Below are positions 16,168 to 19,990 of a DNA stretch of 19,990 nt, piece after piece (within the stretch, counting starts at the first letter, position 1; the number at the start of each line of letters is the position of its first letter). This stretch comes from JBBSHJ01 sp038253135 (GTDB lineage: Bacteria > Actinomycetota > Actinomycetes > Mycobacteriales > QHCD01). Both the position numbers and the translations under genes were made by a program. Location of the stretch: positions 1-19,990 of the forward strand of contig JBBSHJ010000060.1 in assembly GCA_038253135.1 (NCBI GenBank), given 5' to 3'. The notes beneath the pieces were generated by a model that worked only from the letters and a program-made list of their open reading frames with translations, was not told the DNA's origin and ran no database searches.

Positions 16168-17457
16168 TCACTCCACCCCTGCGTGCTTGAGCTGCTTGCG
16201 TGCCAGGGCCAGCGCGTCGTCCCAGGCGCGGTTCGGATCCTTGCCCGCATTTTCCACGTTGGTCAGCTCCGTCGTGATCGGTGTTGAGATCAGCGAGTCG
16301 TAGGGCCCGAGGAGGGCCGGCTTCACGTTCTTCGCGGACGTGCCCCAGACGTCGACCGTGCGCTGGCCGCCGAAGAACGGGTCGGGCTTGTCCATGGCCG
16401 GATCCGAGAGCGAGCTGATCGCGGACGGGAAGAGCTGGATGTCGGTGTAGGACTTGACCTGGTTGGCCGGCGACTGCAGCCACGCGATCAGCTTGAATGC
16501 GAGCGCGGGATCGCTGCAATATTTGGTGACCGACATGAAGGAACCGCCGCTGTTTCCCGCTCCGCCCGGTGCCCGGCAGCAATGCCACTTGCCCGACGTC
16601 GACCCGGCGCCATCGAGCATGATGAACGCCTCCCACACCGCGCCGACCGTGGTCGCGATCTTGCCGTTGGTCATCCCGGCAAACCAGTCCGGCTGGTTCT
16701 CGGCACTGCCGAGGGACAGGCCCATCTTCTTCGCCTTCACCGCGGTGTCCCAGGCATTCTTGACGCCCGACAGGTCGGCGAGCATCCTGCCGTCCGGACC
16801 CGAATACTGACGGGCCAGCTGAGCGACCATCTGTCCATAGATCGTGCTGATCGTGCCGACCAGCACCGTACCGGGAATCTTGGATTTAAGGACCGAGCCG
16901 ACCTCGAGATAGTCGTCCCAGGTCTTGACCCGCTGAGAAACCGCGCCGGGATCCTGCGGCAGGCCGGCCTTGGCGAAAACGTCCCGCCGGTACATCAGCG
17001 CCGTGGGGCCGGTGTCCATCGGGAATCCGATCATCCGGCCCTCGGGCGTGACCCCTTGCTTCCATTTCCACGGCAGGTAGAGGGACTCGTACTGCTTGGC
17101 CCCGTGGTCGTAAAGATTGACGAATTGGTCTGAGTCCGGGAAGTACGTCGCGATGTCGCTGTTGATGCAGGCAATGTCCGGGACGGAAGCGCGCCCGGCA
17201 AGCGTCGTCAGCAGCGCCGGCTTGTAGCTGCCGCCGATCTTTTGGGCATCGAGCTTCAGCCCCGAGATCTTCTTGGGCGATTCGGCCAGCAGGCCGTCAT
17301 CGATGGAGCGGTTCCAATACCAGAGGGTCAGCTTGTCCGAGGAATTCTTCGACGTTCCGAAGGCGCCGCACCCAGATGCTGCCGACAACCCCCCGAGACC
17401 GGCGACGCCGGCCGAGAGCCTCAGGAATCCCCGCCTGCTGCTTGCCATGTCAACCAC
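16168..17457 (-). CDS. ABC importer sugar-binding lipoprotein, Tat-exported, second cassette
   Basis: The 429-residue protein has a twin-arginine signal (SSRRGFLRLS) and a lipobox ending ASGC, with Cys30 as the lipid attachment site. The mature region resembles CUT1-type family 1 binding proteins: KLTLWYWNRSIDDG, ASVPDIACINSDI, GFPMDTGPTALMYRRDVFAKAGLP and PALAFKLIAWLQSP. It is clearly different from the other binding protein in the window, so the two cassettes probably carry different sugars. The start may be GTG 17457 (AGGGG seven bases before it) or ATG 17448 three codons later. It leads an operon with two permeases, the first one base after its stop. The substrate is unknown. Confidence 0.91.
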   Translation of the reverse strand: MVDMASSRRGFLRLSAGVAGLGGLSAASGCGAFGTSKNSSDKLTLWYWNRSIDDGLLAESPKKISGLKLDAQKIGGSYKPALLTTLAGRASVPDIACINSDIATYFPDSDQFVNLYDHGAKQYESLYLPWKWKQGVTPEGRMIGFPMDTGPTALMYRRDVFAKAGLPQDPGAVSQRVKTWDDYLEVGSVLKSKIPGTVLVGTISTIYGQMVAQLARQYSGPDGRMLADLSGVKNAWDTAVKAKKMGLSLGSAENQPDWFAGMTNGKIATTVGAVWEAFIMLDGAGSTSGKWHCCRAPGGAGNSGGSFMSVTKYCSDPALAFKLIAWLQSPANQVKSYTDIQLFPSAISSLSDPAMDKPDPFFGGQRTVDVWGTSAKNVKPALLGPYDSLISTPITTELTNVENAGKDPNRAWDDALALARKQLKHAGVE

Positions 17458-17832
17458 ACCCTCACCCCTGCGTCATGCCCCCGGTCGGTAGCCGATCGAT
17501 CCGCACCACGGGCGCTCGGCCCACGAACGGCGTGCCCGGATCATGGCGACCGGCTGCGATCGTCACCACGTCGGGTGCAGTATGCCCATCAAGTCCGCAC
17601 CAGCACGGCGCCAAACGGGTTGTGTCGGGCTGTTTTCGGTCACTGACCGGCCATTCGGCCGCGGCGGTGCGGCGATCCGGGATGAGAAATCGTTCTACCG
17701 GGACATTTGACCTGGAGCTCCGGGACCGGCTCTACGCGGTCTGGTGAGGGCGGCCCGTGAATCTCGGCCAGCACCGGACGCGGCCCGGAGGCGGGTGCCA
17801 CCCGGGTGCGGCAAGCATGGCAGCCTGAGGCC
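17458..17832. promoter_or_regulatory. divergent intergenic region with a 13-bp palindrome
   Basis: This 375-base gap separates the second ABC cassette (leftward) from the dehydrogenase/AKR fusion gene (rightward), so it must hold promoters for both. The clearest element is a perfect palindrome, CGGTCACTGACCG, at 17637-17649, followed at once by GGCCATTCGGCC. It is a candidate operator for a dimeric repressor. I saw no convincing coding region and no LacI-type AACGTT palindrome like that of the first cassette. No -10/-35 pair stands out. Confidence 0.45.
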
Positions 17833-19836
17833 ATGCCGCAGCTTCGTTGGGGAATCATCGGTGCCGGCCGGATCGCCGGCGCGTTCGCTCGGGGCGTCGC
17901 CGCGTCGCGGTCATCGACGCTCGTCGCCGTCGCCAGCCGCCGGCAACGCTCGGCCGACGCGTTCGCCGCCGAGCACCACATCCCGAGGGCGCACGCCGGC
18001 TACGACGATCTCCTCGCCGACCCGTCGGTCGACGCCGTCTATGTCGCGACCCCTCACCCGATGCACGCGCGGTGGGCCATCCGCGCCGCGCAGGCCGGCA
18101 AGCACGTGCTGTGCGAGAAGCCGCTCGGGCTCAACCATCCCCAGTCGATGGCCATGTTCGAAGCGGCCGCGGCCCATGACGTGTTCTGCATGGAGGCGTT
18201 CATGTATCGCTGCCATCCGCAGATCGCGCGGGCCGCGCAGCTCATCCGTGACGGCGCCCTCGGCACCGTCGAGGTGATCGAGGCCACCTTCGCCTTCGCC
18301 TCGACGCCCAACCCGGGCAGCCGGCTCTGGGAGCTCGCACTCGGCGGTGGCGGCATTCTCGATCTCGGTTGCTACCCGGTGTCGGCGGCACGGCTTTTCG
18401 CCGGCGCAGCGGCGGGCCTGGCCGACGGCGAGGGAAACGCACTGGCCGCCGATCCGATCGAGTCCGCCTACGCCGGCCGGCTCGGCGAGACCGGTGTGGA
18501 CGAGGTTGCCGCCGCGCAGCTCACCTTCGCCGACGGTGTGATCGCCCACATCCTGACCGGGATCACGGTCGCCGCCGACAACGTCGTCCGCGTGCGCGGC
18601 ACCAAGGGCACGCTGAGCATCCCGTCGCCGTGGGTCCCGCAGGGCGACGCCGAGCTGCGGGTCGCGCGCGGCGACGAGACCGAGGCGATCGTCGTACCCA
18701 ACGACGCCGATCTTTACGCCCTCGAGGCCGACGCGGTAGCGGAGGGTCTCGCGGCGCGCCAGTCGCCAGCCATGCCGTGGGCGGACACCCTCGGCAACAT
18801 GCGGGTGTTGGACGCCTGGCGGGCCAAGCTCGGGCTTGTCTATCCGGACGAGCGGCCCGAGACCGACGGGCAGGAGGTCGACCTCGCCGGCCGCGCCGTG
18901 ACGGTGGGCCGGCGCGAGCCCATGCGCTATGGCGAGCTCGAGGGCGTCGGCAAGCCGGTGTCGCGGCTGGTCCTGGGGGTCGACAACCACGCCGACTGGC
19001 CGCACGCGTCGGCGATGTTCGACGACTTCGTGACCCGCGGCGGTACGACGTTCGACACCGCCTACATCTATGGCGGCGGCGCCTGCGAGCGGGTGCTCGG
19101 CCGGTGGATCGAGCGGCGCGGCGTGCGGCAGGACGTGGTCGTGCTCGGCAAGGGAGCGCACACGCCGCACGACAACCCCGGCGCGATCGCGCCGCAGCTC
19201 ACCGAAAGCCTCAAGCGGCTCCGCACCGACTACCTCGACATCTACATGCTGCACCGCGACAATCCGGCGATCCCCGCGGGCGAATTCGTCGAGGCGCTCA
19301 ACGCGGAGTTGCGGTCGGGGCGGATCCACACCTTCGGCGGCTCCAACTGGTCGATCGCCCGGATCGAGGAGGCGAACGCGTACGCCGCCGAGCACGGCCT
19401 GGTGGGATTCCGCGCGCTGAGCAACAACTTCAGCCTGGCCCGGATGGTTGAGCCGGTCTGGACGGGGTGCATCGCGGCATCGGATCCCGACTCGATCGCG
19501 TGGCTGACGAAGCACCAGATGCCGCTGCTGCCCTGGTCGAGCCAGGCCCGCGGCTTCTTCGTCCCCGGCATCGCCGCTCCGGACAAGCGCGATGATCCGG
19601 AGCTGGTGCGCGCGTGGTATTCGGATGACAACTTCGCCCGCAAGGCGCGGGCCGAGGAGCTGGCCGCCAAACGCGGCGTCGAGCCGATCAACATCGCGCT
19701 CGCCTACGTCCTGGCGCAACCGTTCCCGACGTACACGCTGATCGGCCCGCGCCGGATCGCGGAAACCCGCAGCTCCTTCGCCGCGCTCGGCGTCGAGCTC
19801 GATCCGGACGAGGTGCGCTGGCTCGCCGAGGGCTGA
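17833..19836 (+). CDS. two-domain Gfo/Idh/MocA dehydrogenase - aldo/keto reductase fusion
   Basis: One 667-residue frame joins two NAD(P)-dependent sugar-type oxidoreductases. Residues 1 to about 335 are a Gfo/Idh/MocA protein: Rossmann motif GIIGAGRIAG (7-16), YVATPHPMH, the EKP motif (95-97) and GGGILDLGCYPV. Residues about 366-667 are an aldo/keto reductase with an intact tetrad Asp408, Tyr413, Lys440 and His474, the GGSNWS segment (502-507), and the cofactor-binding tail IGPRRIAETRSSF. About 30 linker residues join them. ATG 17833 places the Rossmann fold at the N-terminus; a GTG at 17806 in frame would add nine residues. Both halves usually act on sugars or polyols. Divergence from an ABC sugar importer suggests, without proof, catabolism of the imported compound. 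No frameshift or stop interrupts the join. Confidence 0.92.
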   Translation: MPQLRWGIIGAGRIAGAFARGVAASRSSTLVAVASRRQRSADAFAAEHHIPRAHAGYDDLLADPSVDAVYVATPHPMHARWAIRAAQAGKHVLCEKPLGLNHPQSMAMFEAAAAHDVFCMEAFMYRCHPQIARAAQLIRDGALGTVEVIEATFAFASTPNPGSRLWELALGGGGILDLGCYPVSAARLFAGAAAGLADGEGNALAADPIESAYAGRLGETGVDEVAAAQLTFADGVIAHILTGITVAADNVVRVRGTKGTLSIPSPWVPQGDAELRVARGDETEAIVVPNDADLYALEADAVAEGLAARQSPAMPWADTLGNMRVLDAWRAKLGLVYPDERPETDGQEVDLAGRAVTVGRREPMRYGELEGVGKPVSRLVLGVDNHADWPHASAMFDDFVTRGGTTFDTAYIYGGGACERVLGRWIERRGVRQDVVVLGKGAHTPHDNPGAIAPQLTESLKRLRTDYLDIYMLHRDNPAIPAGEFVEALNAELRSGRIHTFGGSNWSIARIEEANAYAAEHGLVGFRALSNNFSLARMVEPVWTGCIAASDPDSIAWLTKHQMPLLPWSSQARGFFVPGIAAPDKRDDPELVRAWYSDDNFARKARAEELAAKRGVEPINIALAYVLAQPFPTYTLIGPRRIAETRSSFAALGVELDPDEVRWLAEG

Positions 19837-19850
19837 GCAGAAGGTGTCGG

Positions 19851-19923
19851 TGGGCGATACTGGAATCGAACCAGTGACCTCTCGCGTGTGAGGCGAGCGC
19901 TCTAACCGCTGAGCCAATCGCCC
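19851..19923 (-). tRNA. tRNA-Val(CAC)
   Basis: On the minus strand a 73-base cloverleaf folds cleanly. The acceptor stem GGGCGAT pairs with ATCGCCC, the D stem GCTC with GAGC, the anticodon stem CTCGC with GCGAG, and the T stem ACTGG with CCAGT around TTCGATT. The anticodon loop CTCACAC gives anticodon CAC, which reads GUG valine codons, frequent in high-G+C genomes. The discriminator is A and CCA is not encoded. The gene is transcribed leftwards and ends 14 bases past the stop of the fusion gene. Confidence 0.96.
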
Positions 19924-19941
19924 GCGCTGGCGGACAGTCGA

Positions 19942-19947
19942 ACTATA
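19942..19947 (-). promoter_or_regulatory. probable -10 element of the tRNA-Val gene
   Basis: TATAGT on the minus strand lies 18 bases before the tRNA 5' end, a suitable distance for a -10 box. No good -35 hexamer is visible 17 bases further out. The rest of the sequence to the right edge shows nothing else. Confidence 0.45.
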
Positions 19948-19990
19948 CGGGATCCCCCTGCCGTTCTCCGGTACGGCGCCCGCCGACTCA

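Noticed and set aside
17911..19917. Long open frame on the minus strand, 668 codons
   Set aside because: It lies opposite the fusion oxidoreductase and runs into the tRNA-Val gene. It is rich in Arg, Val, Gly and Asp without any domain, as expected for the antisense shadow of a high-G+C gene.

Overview
The window is high-G+C actinobacterial DNA. Evidence for this is the strongly G/C-biased third codon positions, GTG starts with GTGA or ATGA overlaps, Tat-type lipoprotein signals, and a phosphatidylinositol mannoside (PIM) gene set (PI-phosphate synthase, acyltransferase, PimA) near thrS, a HIT gene and pdxS. That set is typical of Actinomycetes. I cannot name a genus from the sequence alone.

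Layout, left to right. (1) Positions 1-1410 look like a decaying accessory margin. It holds the first 16 codons of an IS1634-type transposase running off the left edge, a DinB/DUF664-type gene broken by one missing base, a short remnant of a FitA-type ribbon-helix-helix antitoxin, and about 500 bases with no gene I can support. (2) Positions 1413-5945, minus strand, carry pgsA > patA-like > pimA > lemA-like > pdxS, the membrane-lipid/PIM block followed by the PLP synthase lyase subunit. (3) Positions 6060-9485, plus strand, carry a sugar-type ABC importer: a Tat lipoprotein binding protein and two permeases. A perfect LacI-type palindrome lies in front of it. (4) Positions 9634-11757, plus strand, encode an EF-G-like GTPase of the divergent FusA2 type. 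(5) Positions 11767-14276, minus strand, carry thrS > HIT hydrolase, joined by an ATGA overlap. (6) Positions 14382-17457, minus strand, carry a second sugar-type ABC importer (binding protein > permease > permease) with no ATPase. (7) Positions 17833-19836, plus strand, encode a 667-residue fusion of a Gfo/Idh/MocA dehydrogenase and an aldo/keto reductase. (8) Positions 19851-19923, minus strand, encode tRNA-Val(CAC).

How the genes fit together. In mycobacteria thrS, HIT, pgsA, patA, pimA and (further on) pdxS lie in one minus-strand block. Here the same genes keep order and strand, but the block is opened between HIT and pgsA by about 5.8 kb of opposite-strand genes. Both ABC cassettes lack an ATPase, so each probably depends on a shared MsiK-type ATPase elsewhere. 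The fusion oxidoreductase is divergent from the second cassette across a 375-base intergenic region and may act on the imported sugar, but that is only suggested by position.

I found no convincing defence system, CRISPR array or other wholly new system. The most unusual items are the dehydrogenase/AKR fusion, the split thrS-PIM block, the LemA-like gene between pimA and pdxS, and the decayed left margin with pdxS lacking pdxT next to it.
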